From assembly GCA_028751875.1 (NCBI GenBank), contig CM054145.1, positions 42,501,170-42,565,169 of the forward strand: a DNA stretch of 64,000 nt, given 5' to 3'. The notes beneath the pieces are model-generated. The model saw only the letters and a list, made by a program, of their open reading frames with translations, did no database searches and had not been told where the DNA came from. Source of the stretch: Rapana venosa (lineage: Eukaryota; Mollusca; Gastropoda; Neogastropoda; Muricidae). Made by a program: the position numbers and the translations under genes. Shown one piece after another: positions 12,630 through 25,633 of this stretch. Each line of letters starts with the position of its first letter. The first letter of the stretch is position 1.

Positions 12630-13261
12630 TTAGTACATGTATAGATACAAGTCGATACTCGCAAGCTTCCTCAACTTTCAGACAACACCGTTCCGCCATT
12701 TTGAATCACAGAGTATGACGTCTGCTATGTTCACGTAAAGCCTGGGGTTAGTTGGGTTTTTTTAAAGATTAAAAAAAATGTATCCTAGGTCTTTTGCCGG
12801 AAATACGCGAGTTGGCGATTCCTGAATTTAAAAGTAGCACGAGGTACCCACGTTCCTATTCCAAATACTTTATTTTATCAAAACAGAGAAATTCATTTAA
12901 TAGCAAAGGATTACACATCTAAGAGATTAAAGAATGAATCACGCGCATATCATCACAAGAGCTTACAGCTTACAGCCCCGTACAAAATCAACACATTGCG
13001 ATCATGGACAAAGAAACTTAAAATACCTGCTGGAGTGAGTCGTTCCTATTCAGCATTGCTCCAACGCAATTTCAAGCCATTGCAAAGTCGGGTTGAAACG
13101 TTCAACGAATGATATTTCATGCTGAACTCCAAATCTCCCATCTGTGCGTTTTCTTGGATGATGGCTAGAGAGTACCAGCCCGTTTTTCGAGGTGTCAAGC
13201 CCCCAGGTACAGCTGGAATACGTACCACACAGCTAAGTCTATGTTGTGTGCACACACATTC
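12630..13261. other. Unannotated stretch with one unrecognised minus-strand frame
   Basis: A minus-strand frame at 13046-13267 reads RIPAVPGGLTPRKTGWYSLA then IIQENAQMGDLEF. Composition looks more coding-like than its surroundings, but I recognise no family, and its 5' end overlaps a SINE-B edge. Confidence 0.3.
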
Positions 13262-13612
13262 ATTCATTCATTTATTCTTTTATATCGAGGATAATGGAAT
13301 AAGCACCTATGTGCTTTTTATACATCCAGTCCCCGTGTGCATGCAGTTTTTGTAAATTCTGTCATTTGTTCCCACCGGCACATAATGGCCTACTCTTACG
13401 AAAAGCGGAACAGGATTTAACGAGTGCGCAAAGTGTTCTGCGTGCGTTCGCACACGGGGCCTCGGTTTATAGTCTCATCCGAAGGACTTTTGGGGAGAGT
13501 GGAGTCTGCACTGATGTTAACTCCAGGGGAAAATATCCCCTTGAACGGGAATCGAACCCGGGTCGTCAGATTGCCAGCGCAATGTTCTAACCACTAGGCT
13601 ATCCCGTCCCCC
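13262..13612 (-). mobile_element. SINE-B, full length
   Basis: Reverse strand. Head GATAGCCTAGTGGTTAGAAC, B box GGTTCGATTCCC, then GGAGTTAACATCAGTGCAGA, the core shared with SINE-A, and a 3' end with GGATGTATAAAAAGCACATA and CCATTATCCTCGATATAAAA, followed by (GAAT)n. Confidence 0.8.
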
Positions 13613-13769
13613 ACATGGGATGTGAGTTGCTGACTGTTGTCAACTGTTCATTTTACATGAAAAGCGGTATTGTGAGTGTTTGTAGTAGTAGTAGTAGTGT
13701 TAATGTGCTTTTTTGTCGACTCTAGATGCCATACACAATGCGCGCGAACGTAAGTATACCAACTCACAC

Positions 13770-13890
13770 ACAGACACATGACTGTGTGCGCGTACACATA
13801 CACACACACGCGCACGCACACACACGCACGCACGCACACACACGCACGCACGCACCACACACACACACACACACACACAACACACACAAA
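13770..13890. repeat. (CA)n with GCAC units
   Basis: Degenerate CA array with CGCACGCA blocks. Confidence 0.88.
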
Positions 13891-14083
13891 AAAATGCACA
13901 TTTTAAATCGAGATTTCTTTTACAGTAAATTATTCTATGTAGTGACCAGAAAAGGTTGTACACAAAAGACGAAAAGACACATACACAGAATTACCCAAAA
14001 ATACATAAATTTTTTTTTTTCTAGAAATAGACACAGTCTTTATCCTAAAAGAAAACTCCTGACAACCCCATTGGAACTGCTCC

Positions 14084-14087
<4 letters not shown>

Positions 14088-14139
<52 letters not shown>
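14088..14139. repeat. Poly(C) tract of about 50 bp
   Basis: Uninterrupted C-run; length is likely to be assembly-sensitive. Confidence 0.92.
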
Positions 14140-14141
<2 letters not shown>

Positions 14142-14285
14142 CCGAGCAGAGAGAAGACCATCACCACACTAGTGTGAGAATTCTTTCGGCAGACAAATTA
14201 CATCAGAGGTAAGAAGACAAGGAGAGGAGACTCGAAAGGTGAAGTGCGGATCATTTCAGTCCATCATTACCATAAACATCCGCTG

Positions 14286-14286
<1 letters not shown>

Positions 14287-14320
<34 letters not shown>

Positions 14321-14360
14321 ATGCTGATGCTGAGTGTTGATGATGATGATGATGATGATG
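14287..14360. repeat. (CTG)n and (GAT)n triplets
   Basis: Ten or so CTG units followed by GATGCT and GAT units. Confidence 0.88.
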
Positions 14361-14760
14361 GCTGTCTTGATGCTGGGGAAAGTTGGCACACTGCACTATT
14401 GGCGGCATTGACACTTGAAGAGGCAACATTTCCCCCAAAGCCTGTGTATTGTACTATAGATATATGATTATCGCTTGCACACTGCAGAAGTACTCTGTCC
14501 TGCCTTGTGCTCTTCTGTGCTGTATCTTATTCCGTCTCGCATTTGTTTTCACAGTGTGTTTGATTGTGCTTTTTGTTTCGTTTGCTTGTTTGATTATTTA
14601 TGAATTAATTACTTGAGGTTTTGTTTTATTTGTTTTCTTTTGTTTTGTTAGTTATTTGCAAGGTAACTAAAGCAGACATTTTAAACTGACGTTTACATTT
14701 TCTAAGATTTGTGTAGTAATTCCACTCATTCGAAAAGATGCACTCAATACACGGCTTTGT

Positions 14761-15010
14761 AGTGGGGGGGGGGGGGGGTGTTGTTTTGTTGTTTTTGTTG
14801 CTGCCTCATCTTCTGTGACTGACGTCCCCGTCCCCCTGCTCCCACGCCGCTCATTCCAATCTCCCAGCCACAGCCATACCCAGATTCGTTATGTCTCATC
14901 TTCAGGGTCGGAAATCCACAGGGAGCCCATCAATACCAGGCCGCGATGGGGCCACCAGCCCAGAGGGGCCCTGCACTGCCGTTGGGTCACTTTGGTAGTG
15001 TTCAGTGGTG
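14761..15010 (-). mobile_element. R875 retroposon, short 5'-truncated copy
   Basis: 250 bp holding only the 3' end of R875, flanked by an 11-bp duplication CACGGCTTTGT (14750-14760 and 15011-15021). A G-run interrupts the tail on the plus strand (14763-14777). Confidence 0.8.
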
Positions 15011-15437
15011 CACGGCTTTGTTTTGTTTTGTTTTGTCATATATCAGTTTTCATAAATTAAAGACGTACCACTTGCATACACCTACCCCACCTACCCTTTC
15101 TCTGTCTTTGTTCCTTCTGGCCATGTTAAGCTGCCGCATATATTTTCTCAACACACAAAAATAATAACACGTTAACGACGACGACGCTCGACAAAGGAAA
15201 GGCCTTTAGGGTCTAAAGCAGAAAGGTCGATTGATAGTTTCAGCCTTCAATTAGGAAGAAAGTGTTGTTTCTGGCAATCGCTAGATCAGAATCTTTTTTT
15301 TAAACAAACACCACTGGACACCAGTCCTTTAACAGACACGCTGGACTGAAGTCTATTTCTAAACACACACCCCAAAAAATCCCTCTGTCCCAAAAGTGAC
15401 AAAGATGCTTTGTCGGAAGCGGATCCAGCCACAAGAT

Positions 15438-15455
15438 GCAGAGAGAGAGAGAAAA

Positions 15456-15532
<77 letters not shown>

Positions 15533-15625
15533 AGAGACAGAGACAGACAGACAAACAGACTGAGACAGACAGAGACAGACAGACAGAGACAGACGGGCAG
15601 ACAGACAGGCAGAGAGACAGACAGA
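15438..15625. repeat. (GA)n followed by GACA array
   Basis: About 95 bp GA-rich, then CAGACAGA units. Confidence 0.9.
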
Positions 15626-15799
15626 TGCTAATGCAGTATGTCATTATGTGTCAAGGTTCGGTGGAAGCAGGACTTCCCACAGACATCAGAATGGGCGCGA
15701 TGCAGTGTTACTTCCCTTCTGCCACGCTGCTGCTGCTGGTGGAATGGTCATCAATAAACAGTCCTTTTGGTTTTGTTGTTGTTGTAGTAGTTGTTGTCG

Positions 15800-15815
15800 T
15801 TGATGATGATGATGG

Positions 15816-15893
<78 letters not shown>
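15800..15893. repeat. (GAT)n array
   Basis: About 30 GAT units, one GGT interruption near the start. Confidence 0.93.
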
Positions 15894-15894
<1 letters not shown>

Positions 15895-16155
15895 AAGGAG
15901 GAGGAGGAGGATGGCGATGATGCTATTCCTGTTCTTGAGGCAGCATTCGCGTGTCCCCACTTGCAGACGCCGAAAAGAGTTTGGATACATGTTAAAAATA
16001 CAGTCAATATAAGAGGGGAAGGGGGAAAACTCATTTCGTTAACATAATCAATTCTGCACAAGAAGAGATGCAAGAATAGGCTGTAAGGCATCCGGACCAC
16101 AGAGAGCTCTTCACAACTAAAATCTCCAATGACAGAGAACAATAGTTGCTGTGTG

Positions 16156-16625
16156 AAGAAGAAGAAGAAGAAGAAGAGAAGAAGAGAAGAAGAAGAAGAA
16201 GAAGAAGAAGAAGAAGAAGAAGAAGAAGAAGAAGAAGAAAAAGAACAAGAAGAACAAGAAGAACAAGAAGAAAGAAAAAGAAGAAGAAAAAGAAGAAGAA
16301 GAAGAAGACGAAAAAGAAAAAGAAGAAAAAGAAGAAGAAGAAGAAAGAAGAAGAAGAAGAAGAAGAAGAAGAAGAAGAAAGAAGAAGAAAAGAAGAAGAA
16401 CAAGAAGAAGAACAAGAAGAAAAGAAGAAGAAGAAGAAGAAGAAGAAGAAGAAGAAAAAGAAGAAGACGAAGAAGAAGAAGAAGAAGAAAAGAAGAAGAA
16501 AAAGAAGAAGACGAAGAAGAAGAAGAAGAAGAAGAAGAAGAAGAAGAAGAAGAAGAAGAAGAGAAGAAGAAAGAGAAGAAGAAGAAGAAGAAGGAGGAGG
16601 AGGAGGAGGAGGAGGAAGAAGAAAC
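16156..16625 (+). repeat. Long (GAA)n-type purine tract
   Basis: About 470 bp with essentially only A and G on the plus strand; a few isolated C in GACGAA and GAACAA units. Mostly GAA with AGAAA shifts, ending in (GGA)n. Confidence 0.93.
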
Positions 16626-16947
16626 AGAAGAAATTAATTTTTTTAGATGGAAAAGAAACAAAAGAATCTCTCCATTTTGCTGATCGGAAATATTTTGTTA
16701 TCAAAATGACATGTTTCATGTTGTAGGATTACGAATTAAGATTGATAAACATTTTTCTGTCTCTGCATTTGCTTACAGTGTGTGTTTTCATTGACAGAGC
16801 ACGATATAAGCTCCAAGCTTCTTGTTGCCCTGAGTATCCTTATTACTGATGAGGATATACAAACTTTAAAAGAATAGACTATGTAATCAAACAAAAAATA
16901 AACAGAAAACTACATCAGCAAAAACATACAGAATAAATCAACGTTAT

Positions 16948-17165
16948 TCCCTGTGGGGATGCTGGGGGGAGGGGGAGAGTTCTGTCCCTGTCAGTATAAA
17001 CAGCATCCCCACCTTCTGGAAAATATGTGCTTGGAATTCCCTCTTTTCTATCCCTCTCTTTGTTTCTTCCTTTTTTTTTCTTCCTGTCACCTCCTTCTTG
17101 TTTCTTTTCTGCCTTTTTAGTCCATTCCCCTGCCTTATTCTTCCCAGAAAGACTTTTGGCACTCG
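16948..17165 (-). repeat. X repeat, partial copy
   Basis: Reverse-strand match to the 3' half of X: GGGGATGCTG, AGCATCCCC, CTTCCTGTCACCTCCTTCTTG and TCTGCCTTTTTAGTCCATTC. Confidence 0.55.
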
Positions 17166-17819
17166 TTCTTTAAGCTCTCTACATAAGACCGGGTAAAGTT
17201 CATACTAGACCTTATATCACATTTACGGGGGAAAAACACACACAAAACCACTCATTACAACAGACACATATACACTTTTTCCCCGCCTCTCCCCTACCCA
17301 CAGTCATCATTTACCAACCACGTCCACGCCTTTAACATTATCGAATCTACCAGGTAAAGAACAACAGAAGCACGTACGACCTTTGGATCCCCTCAGAAAA
17401 AAAAGAAGAAAAAGTACATACTACATGGCTGATTCCTTTGCACGGTGGGTTTAATCGTTACCTAAATTATGGCCCGCAGGGAAAAAATAAGGACAGACAT
17501 GCAGGAGGCTGGAGTTTGGCACGGGCAGTCAGTGTTGAGGAAAGTACACGTATCTTGGGGCCAGAGCTACAGGATCGATGGCACAGGTAGGTAAGGTGGT
17601 CTTGTACTTGTAGGTAAACCTTGTCATTAATGAATGACTGTGATTACTACTGCTCTTCTTTAGGGCCAGGGGGGACCTCTGCAATGCTATGCTATCATAA
17701 TTATGCTATTATGCTATGATGACCTGCCCTTCCTGCCTTATTTGCTCACAGCGCACGGTGTATTATGTATGTATGTCAGCACTTCCTGAATCAGAAGGAA
17801 GAGGTAAAGGAGTTTTTTG

Positions 17820-18300
17820 TTTTGCTTTTGTTGGGTTTTTTTGTTGTTTTTTTGGGGGGGATGGAGAAGTGAGATGGGGTGAGGGGTGGGGGTTTAGTGA
17901 TGTGGGTGTGGGGAGGGGGGGGGGGGGGGGTTGTAGGTGTGTTGTGGTATGTGTGTGTGGTGTGTGTGTGTGGGGGGTGGGGGGGTAGGTATGTCTGTGT
18001 GTTTGTTGTGTGTGTGTGGTGTTGTAGTGTGTGGGTGTGATGTGTTGTAGTGTGTTGTGTGTTGTGTAGTGTGTGTAGTGGTGTGTGTTGTATGTGTTTT
18101 GTTGTTGTATGTGTGTTGTGTATGTATTGTTGTGTGTGTATTGTGTGTGTTGTTAGTTTGCTGTGTGTGTATTTGTGTTTTGTTATGTGTGTATGTTTGT
18201 GTGTTGTGTGGTGTGTGTGTGTGTGTTGTGTGTGTGTGTTATGATGTATGAGTGTTGTGTGTGTATGATGTTAGTATGTGTGTGTATGTGTGGTGTGTTA
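17820..18300. repeat. G-rich then degenerate (GT)n tract
   Basis: G-runs at 17853-17930, then about 350 bp of TGTG, TTGTGT and TGTAGTG units. Confidence 0.85.
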
Positions 18301-18958
18301 TTCGACATGTGTGCGCATTTTCTTTTTGTTTAATTTTTACCAATTTCACCATTGACATTAAGTAATATTGGAGGTTATGTAATGTATCGGGGGAAGGGGG
18401 GGGGGGTTATGACTTAAAAGAGTTTGTTTTAATATAAGACGATGTAAGATAATCACTTACAACCTGCCATTCTTCACGTACCATTGTGTGCTCTGTGTTG
18501 TACGAGTATATTTGCGCCACTTGGAATTTCTCCTTTGAGAAAATAAAAGTAGTCCTCATGCCTTGAGTCGAACAACCAGTAGGCCATTTTCCCATCAAGC
18601 GTTTATAAATTATACATCTCTAAATACATGACCTACATGCGACTGGGTATGCGCGCGCGTGTATGCTCGCAAGTATATAAAGCATGATACATGCACTGTT
18701 TGCACAGAACAAGTAAAATGGTTCAGCGGGTGGTAATCCAAAAGATTGCTACAAGATGCATCATGACACAAGGTACTTCTGGCCTTCCCTATCCCCAAAG
18801 AGAGTACTGATTCAGCACTTTTGCCCACGCAGCCTATATAGTACTGGTAGTCCCATTGGTCAATACGTCCCTACTAATATTACACTGGACTGTTCTAAAA
18901 ACACTGCCTCTGCAAACACTCCATCCGCATGTGACATGTTCTGATTGTTGTTGTTTTT

Positions 18959-19079
<121 letters not shown>

Positions 19080-19318
19080 TATTTATTTATTTAATTTATT
19101 TAATTGTTTTATATTGAGGATAATGGAATAAGCACGTATGTGCTTTTTTACATCCAGTCCCTGTGTGCATGCGGTTTTGTAAATTCTGTCATCTGTTCCC
19201 ACTGGCACACAATGGCCTACTCTTATGAAAAGCGGAACAGGATTTAACGTGTGCGCAAGATATTCTGCGTGCGTTCGCACACGGGACCTCGGTTTATAGT
19301 CTCATCCGAAGGACTTTG
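19080..19318 (-). mobile_element. SINE-B, head missing
   Basis: Reverse strand core and 3' end; the left edge runs into a T/A-rich tail and the right edge is cut by a (GT)n array. Confidence 0.75.
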
Positions 19319-19327
19319 TTTTTTGTG

Positions 19328-19361
<34 letters not shown>

Positions 19362-19729
19362 ATGTATGTGTGTGTGTGTCTGTATGTGTCTGTATGAGTT
19401 TCCTCTTCAATTGAATGTATTTTCACTTAGTCAAACAACGCGGTAGGAGAATGTGGGCATGCGTGCACGCGCGCGCACGTTCTTGAGTTCGTGCGTATGT
19501 GTGCGTGCTTCTCTGCTTCCCCTCAAATTGGATTACTGTACCATGCACATTTAACCAAATTTTCTCCAACGAAAAGTGCAGTGGTCAGACGTTAGACCCC
19601 TACCAAGATGACTCACATCTGAAGACGGACTTTTCCCAAATCCACTTGACCAAAAGTGGTGGTCTGTGTGATAGACTTTCGAAAAAGGCAATAAACTGAG
19701 CGTAATAAAAATTCAATGCACGTGAAAAA

Positions 19730-19731
<2 letters not shown>

Positions 19732-19795
<64 letters not shown>

Positions 19796-19806
19796 TACAC
19801 ACACAC
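19732..19806. repeat. (CA)n array
   Basis: About 70 bp of CA. Confidence 0.92.
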
Positions 19807-20139
19807 CAACAACAACAAAACCCTACTTTCGTATAGGGAAAATACACTTACAAACAGGATTTTTGTTGTTGTTAATGTTATTTTTGGGTGGGTTTTTTTT
19901 TTTTTTTAATGGGTGGCGCTGCACTCATGGCGACACGCTCTCACCAAAGCAGGCCAAATTTCTCCAGCGAAATCTGCCGTGACTGCTTAAGTGGTATACA
20001 ATATAACTAAGCTGAACGCGATCTTAAGACAACGCACTCGACTATAATGACCACCCCATGTTATGTCTGTTTTGCCAAGAAAGACCATTGACATGTTTCA
20101 CTTTTTCCTCCCCGGATTGGGCCAACCTACCCGCTAACA

Positions 20140-20247
20140 GACAGACAAACACAGACGGGGAAAAGAGACAGAAAGACAGACAGACAGAGACAGAGAGAGA
20201 CAGACAGAGGGAGAGACAGAGAGAAACAGAGACAGACATAGAGAGAG

Positions 20248-20309
<62 letters not shown>

Positions 20310-20400
20310 AGATAATATGTGTGTGTGTGGTGTGGGTGTAGTTTTGGGGTGTGTGTGCTGTGGTGCGTGCGTGCGTGCGTGCGTGCGTGCGCGCGTGCAC
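20140..20400. repeat. GACA-rich, (GT)n and (GTGC)n
   Basis: CAGA units to 20250, GT to 20306, then GTGC/GTGT units to about 20395. Confidence 0.88.
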
Positions 20401-20694
20401 TCCTGTCTGCCTGCTTGCCTAAGTATGTCTGTGTCTCAAGCACGTGGTTAATTGAGGACTCACGTTGGCAATAGTAAGTTCTGGGTGTTACATATTAAAA
20501 GGTGCTTTTTGCGTCGCTACGGTGGCCAGTTAGTTATGGAACTAAGCAGGCTACTTCAAATGGTTACATGGGTGGTAGGAGTTAGGCAGCCTGAAGGACA
20601 GGCGGCTCTCTATAGCATAATAGATTATATAGACCCTTGTTCACTTCCACCTACTCTAACAGCTGTTTAATCTGAGGCCCAACCCGACTCTAAA

Positions 20695-20965
20695 GCCTCC
20701 ACCCCCCACCCAACCCCTCACCACCACCTATTTGCGAAATACACCGTCTCTAACGTCCCCCTCCCACCCCTTACAAAGCCCTCTCTTACTCTTCACCCCC
20801 CCCCCCCCCCCCCTCCCTCCCCCCCCCCCCCCCCCCCCCCCTCTCCCTCTCTCTCTCTCTCCCTCCTCTCTACCCCTACCATCTCTTAACTAAACCCCCC
20901 TCCCCTCCCCCTCCTCTCCTCTCTCAAATAAAATCATTTCTCCCCCCCCCCCCCCCCCCCCCCAC
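20695..20965. repeat. C-rich pyrimidine tract
   Basis: Runs of 15-20 C at 20798-20813, 20820-20841 and 20943-20963 with CTCTCC between them. Confidence 0.88.
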
Positions 20966-21881
20966 CAAATGCATACAAAAAACATCCCCCCTTCCCCAGC
21001 TCTTCTCACCGTCCCCTTTCCCCAATGCACACCACTTCATACTAACTACATTCCGACTTAGTAGAGAGTTAAGAAGAGAGAGAGAGAGTTCCAGAGATCG
21101 AGAGTGGACTATACTAGCATTACACATTGTATTATTCTTTCATTTTTTTCCCTCCTTTTGCTTGGGGTGACACAGCAAGTATGCCCTAATGCTGGACACA
21201 AAGATCAACTAGGACGAGTGGTCATTACTTTCCCCCAAAAAAAATCTGCAGAACTAAAAGCGAGAATGAAAGAAGGAAACAAAGGTGAGAGTAAGGTCAA
21301 CTAGCGGTGACAGGAGAAGGGGGTAGGGGTGGGGGTGGGTGGAGAAAAAGACACAGTAACAAGGAGGATTGATTGGGGAGGTGGGGAGGGGTGGAAGGGT
21401 GAGGAGGAGGAACAGAGCAGTGTGGAGGAAGAAACTGTAAGAGGTCTTCTGATAGACTGGTTGTTTAAGTCATTGAAGACTCGGGCCGTGTGGACAAGAC
21501 TGAGAGAGAAAGGAGGATTTCAGCCAGGGATTTATCACGGTTGAAAATGTCCGATCCCTTTTTATTCTCTAGCTACTTACAAACAGACTCACGTACGCGC
21601 GCGCACACACACAAAACACACACACACACACACACATACACACACACACTTATACCTCTCTCCCACCTCAGCACCCCTCCCAACCCTACCTTGCATACAG
21701 GGCAGGTTTTTTGAGGATTTTCTGTTTACGATTCTCTCCCATCCTCTCAAAAACAAATGGAAGAATGAACATTCAACAATCAACAACAGCAACAACAACA
21801 CTAACAACAAAAGTAAAAGATAGACAGAAAAAAGAACATACAAACAAAAGCAAATGGGTAAAGAGCCCAATCCACAAAATG

Positions 21882-21932
<51 letters not shown>

Positions 21933-22027
21933 TGGAAACATTCGCACATATGCGCACGCATTCTCATGTATGTAACATATTTATGTAGTTAAGTAATATT
22001 AGGCTCGGTGTGTGTATGTGTGTGTAT

Positions 22028-22100
22028 ATCAAGCGCTTCGATTTGTTGGTTTTTTACAAGATTCAGCGCTATATAATTCCATATATTATTATTATTATTG
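22028..22100 (+). mobile_element. LINE-type 3' tail, isolated
   Basis: AAGCGCTTCGATTTGTTGG, CAAGATTCAGCGCTATATAA, TTCCATAT, then (ATT)n. Confidence 0.6.
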
Positions 22101-22585
22101 TGCGCACGTGCGTGCGTGCGTGCGTGCGCGCGCGCATGACAAAAACATTGAGCTGAGACAGAGACGGAGAAAGATAATACTGTATTCATAACGAGTCTGT
22201 CAACCAGTCAGTTACTTAACAATGATCGTAGCAGATCTTCATTTAGCTAACTCCCACCCCCCACCCCCATTCCCCACCCCAACCCCCACCCACACCACCC
22301 ACTTCACCCCCTTCACCCCCTTCTTCTAGTTCATGCAATTTTTTTTTTAAAGGCGTCGGTTGATTGATGTTTTCATCAGCAACGACCTTCAGACCAAAAG
22401 ATCAAAAGGTGCGTGTTGGTATCAAGTCAGCTTAAAAAGAGAATTTTGGGGGGTTAAAAGCCAGAGGCACTCTTTATTCAGCCTACCTTGGTGTCTTATT
22501 GCTGTTTGAACCATGAGACATCTCTTAGAGAAACACAGACAGAGACACACACAGGCAAACAGACAGACAGACAGACAGATAGACA

Positions 22586-22668
22586 TTTTTTATTTATTTA
22601 TTCTTTTAAATTGAGGATAATGGAAAATGTACTCATGTGCTTTTTTACATCCAGTCCCCGTGTGACAC
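22586..22668 (-). mobile_element. SINE-B 3' tail fragment
   Basis: Only the 3' terminal 80 bp: TTGAGGATAATGGAAAATGT and TTTTTTACATCCAGTCCCCG. Confidence 0.65.
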
Positions 22669-22704
22669 AGACAGACAGAAACAGAGAGAGACACAGAGAG
22701 TGAG

Positions 22705-23962
22705 AACTCGAACTCGAATGATTTATTCACAAAAAGGCCATTGGCCCATACATGAAGGGGGTTGCCAAACTGCTTAGTATTTTAGTGAGAAAAATAAGTA
22801 ACACAAAAAAACAAGATGTTAATGTATACCCACAACTAGCACAATAAAAAATCAGTTCCAAAAAATATGACTTAAGAAACCAAGATATCTCTTATTCTAA
22901 AGGCTTTACACAAATATAAAGCAAGGCTGCACACAATCTCAGGGTGACTAGATGCCATGAGTAGACAGAGTCTAAATAAATTAGGCTGTCTACTATACTT
23001 TACCGGAATGTAATTCTGTCTTACATCTTCTAAACCTGGACAGCACAGCACAAAATGAACTTCATCTTCCACTGTTTGCTTACATAATGGGCATAACAAC
23101 CTGGTCATCATCATCATGTTCTATATATCTAAATTTCTGAACATTTATGTCTGATACAACAAGTCTAAATTTAGACATAATTCTTTTCAAATGTATGTCC
23201 ATATCAAGCTTTAGGTAAGGTTTGACATCGTGTGAACCTAAAAATTGTCTGTACATTTGAAATCCTTCACTGTTTTGTATATGACCACTCCACAGCTGCC
23301 AACGGCAGTCAATCAGTCTTTGCCTGAAAACCTTGATAAACTCTCTACAATTTCCGACACCTTGATTGAGCCAAACAAACCCAAAGCCAAGTTCACATAA
23401 ATAGGTACGTATTGTGAAGCCCAGGTGCTTTTCCCCTTGACATCTAGATCATAAAGCATCTTGTAAGACTTAAAAGGTAACCTGCACTCATCCATATGCA
23501 GAATCTTAATCCAATATCTAATGCATCTTACAACAGCATTAATAGAGAGAGGATATCTATTGGTTTCACTATAAACAAAATCATTAGGTGTACGTCTATC
23601 TAAGCATAAAAACTGCTTTAAAGCAAAGAGGTGTACTGATTCACAATGTGTTACAGCTGCATCCAGTCCCCAAATGTTCCGCGCCATATAACACAGTGGG
23701 TTGTATTTGTGCATCAAATATCTTAATCAACAAGTCAAAAGCATTATTATTCAATAATCGTAATTTTTTCAAAACAATTAACAAGCTTCTTTTACCTCGA
23801 CTTGCCAGATCTTTACATGCAGTTGTGAAACTAGGCTTTGTAGAAAAACAGATTCCTAGATATTTATATACATTAATCACAGGCATGATTTTTCCATTGT
23901 ACAGCCATTTTTCGTGAGCAGCTAAATAACCACCTTTTCTGAATACAACAATATTACTCTTA
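22705..23962 (-). pseudogene. Second non-LTR retrotransposon type, ORF2 C-terminal part
   Basis: Minus strand reads VVFRKGGYLAAHEKWLYN, VINVYKYLGICFSTKPSF, DAQIQPTVLYGAEHLG, NRYPLSINAVVRCIRYW and LCPLCKQTVEDEVHFVLCCP, the last a CCHC-like knuckle near the end. These mark a LINE unlike the 25.3-kb family. Frame is broken at several points. The 3' end carries short TTCGAG repeats. Clade not assigned. Confidence 0.8.
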
Positions 23963-24395
23963 ACAGAGAGAGAGAGAGACAGACAGAACAGACAGACAGA
24001 GAGAAAGAGAGGTAGAGAGAGAGGGGGGGGGGGGGGGGGGGGGTAGGAGAACAGAAGAGAGACAGAGCGAGATAGAGGGACAGAGACAGAGAGAACACCA
24101 ATGCTTTTCAGAATTGATGAATACAAAAGCAGAGTACTAGTTTACTACCCAAATCTGATTTATAACCATTCATAAACATTTCTTCTTCTTTTTTACGACA
24201 GGTGGTAAAAATCGATGAAAGTTCAGCCTATAATAGATACACACAAAAAGCTTTGGCAGACTACAGAACATGCGTAGTGGTGGTGTCTTTTACTTCTCCT
24301 ATACACGTGCAGCAAGGTCAGTAGAAAAAAATATATAAAAAAAGGGAGTCCTTTTGTAGCAGGTTGGGGACGACAGGTGATCGGTATTATCATTA

Positions 24396-24782
24396 AAGAA
24401 GGAGGGTGGGTGGCAGAACGGTTAAGACGTTCGCCTGCCTAACAAATAAACCGAGGGGTTCTTGGGTTCCATTCCCAGCCTACACACAAAAAAATCGAAC
24501 TGAATGTCAAAGTCCTTTCAAGGATGAGACTATAAACCAAGGCCTCGTGTGCAAACGCATGCAGAACGTCTTGCGCATCTGTTAAAAGCCCGTTCCGCGT
24601 TTCGCAAGAAAAGGCCATTGTGTGCCGGTAGGAAAGGATGACCAAACAAACAACAAAAACCACAACAACAACAAAACCAGCATACACAAAGGTGTCATGT
24701 TTACGGGAGGGGGGGGGGGGGGGGGGGCGGTAGCATACGCATAAATCTCATTCTTGGTGAACCTCGAACCTCTAGCCAAGGG
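24396..24782 (+). mobile_element. SINE-A copy
   Basis: Head GGTGGCAGAACGGTTAAGAC with B box GGTTCCATTCC, core GAGACTATAAACCAAGGCC, and 3' part disrupted by a G-run at 24707-24727. A (TA)n run follows. Confidence 0.8.
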
Positions 24783-24915
24783 GTATATATATATATATAT
24801 ATATATATCAGACATCTCGTGATGGCTAGAAGTCCTAGGCCTAGAGGCTAGAGAGGAGCTGTAGGATAGGAGGATCTGTCTCTGTCTCTGTCTCTCTGTC
24901 TCACTCTCTGTCTCT

Positions 24916-25150
24916 CTATGTCCTTCGGTTGAGACTATAAACCGAGGCCCCGTGTTCGAACGCATGCAGAACATCTTGCGCACACGTTAAATCCTGTTCC
25001 GCTTTTCGGAAGAGTAGGCCATTGTGTGCCGGTGGAAACAGATGACAAAATTTACAAAACCGCATACACACGGGGACTAGATGTCAAAAAGCACATGAGT
25101 GCTTATTCCATTATCCTCGATATAAAAGATTAAATAAAAATTAAAATTAA
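24916..25150 (+). mobile_element. SINE-B, head missing
   Basis: Core from TCCTTCGGTTGAGACTATAA to TTATCCTCGATATAAAAGA and an A-rich tail. Confidence 0.75.
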
Positions 25151-25159
25151 AATATCTCT

Positions 25160-25239
25160 GTATGTGTATGTATGTCTCTGTCTGTCTGTCTGTCTGTCTC
25201 TGTCTGTCTGTCTCTCTCTCTCTCTCTTCTCTCTCTCTC

Positions 25240-25273
<34 letters not shown>

Positions 25274-25312
25274 TCTCTCTCTGCCCAAGGAATCAATTAT
25301 GCACTGCGCTTG

Positions 25313-25344
<32 letters not shown>

Positions 25345-25376
25345 TAATTAATAATAATAATAATAAATGGAACTTC
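25160..25376. repeat. (TC)n then (ATA)n
   Basis: CTGT and TC units to 25282, then ATA units from 25313; the latter is the (ATT)n tail of the LINE remnant that starts here. Confidence 0.88.
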
Positions 25377-25580
25377 TATAGCGCTATACTTGCAAAGACA
25401 AATCAAAGCTCATGCATTCAACCTAATCTTACACAGTCATACAACCAATGACAAATAATCAATAGTTTAAACAAACAGATATTACAAACATGGTACGCTG
25501 CAGACCAAATCTATGAAATAAAATTGCAATAGTCAAATGTTTTTCAAAAGCACACACAAACACACACACACACACACCAC

Positions 25581-25633
<53 letters not shown>

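Noticed and set aside
15708..16719. Very long open frames of Ser, Phe, Leu, Lys, Arg or Glu in all frames
   Set aside because: They are translations of the GAT and GAA arrays; no start context, splice sites or conserved content.
20452..20670. 72-residue plus-strand frame
   Set aside because: Unrecognised, no supporting signals, flanked by GT and C-rich arrays.
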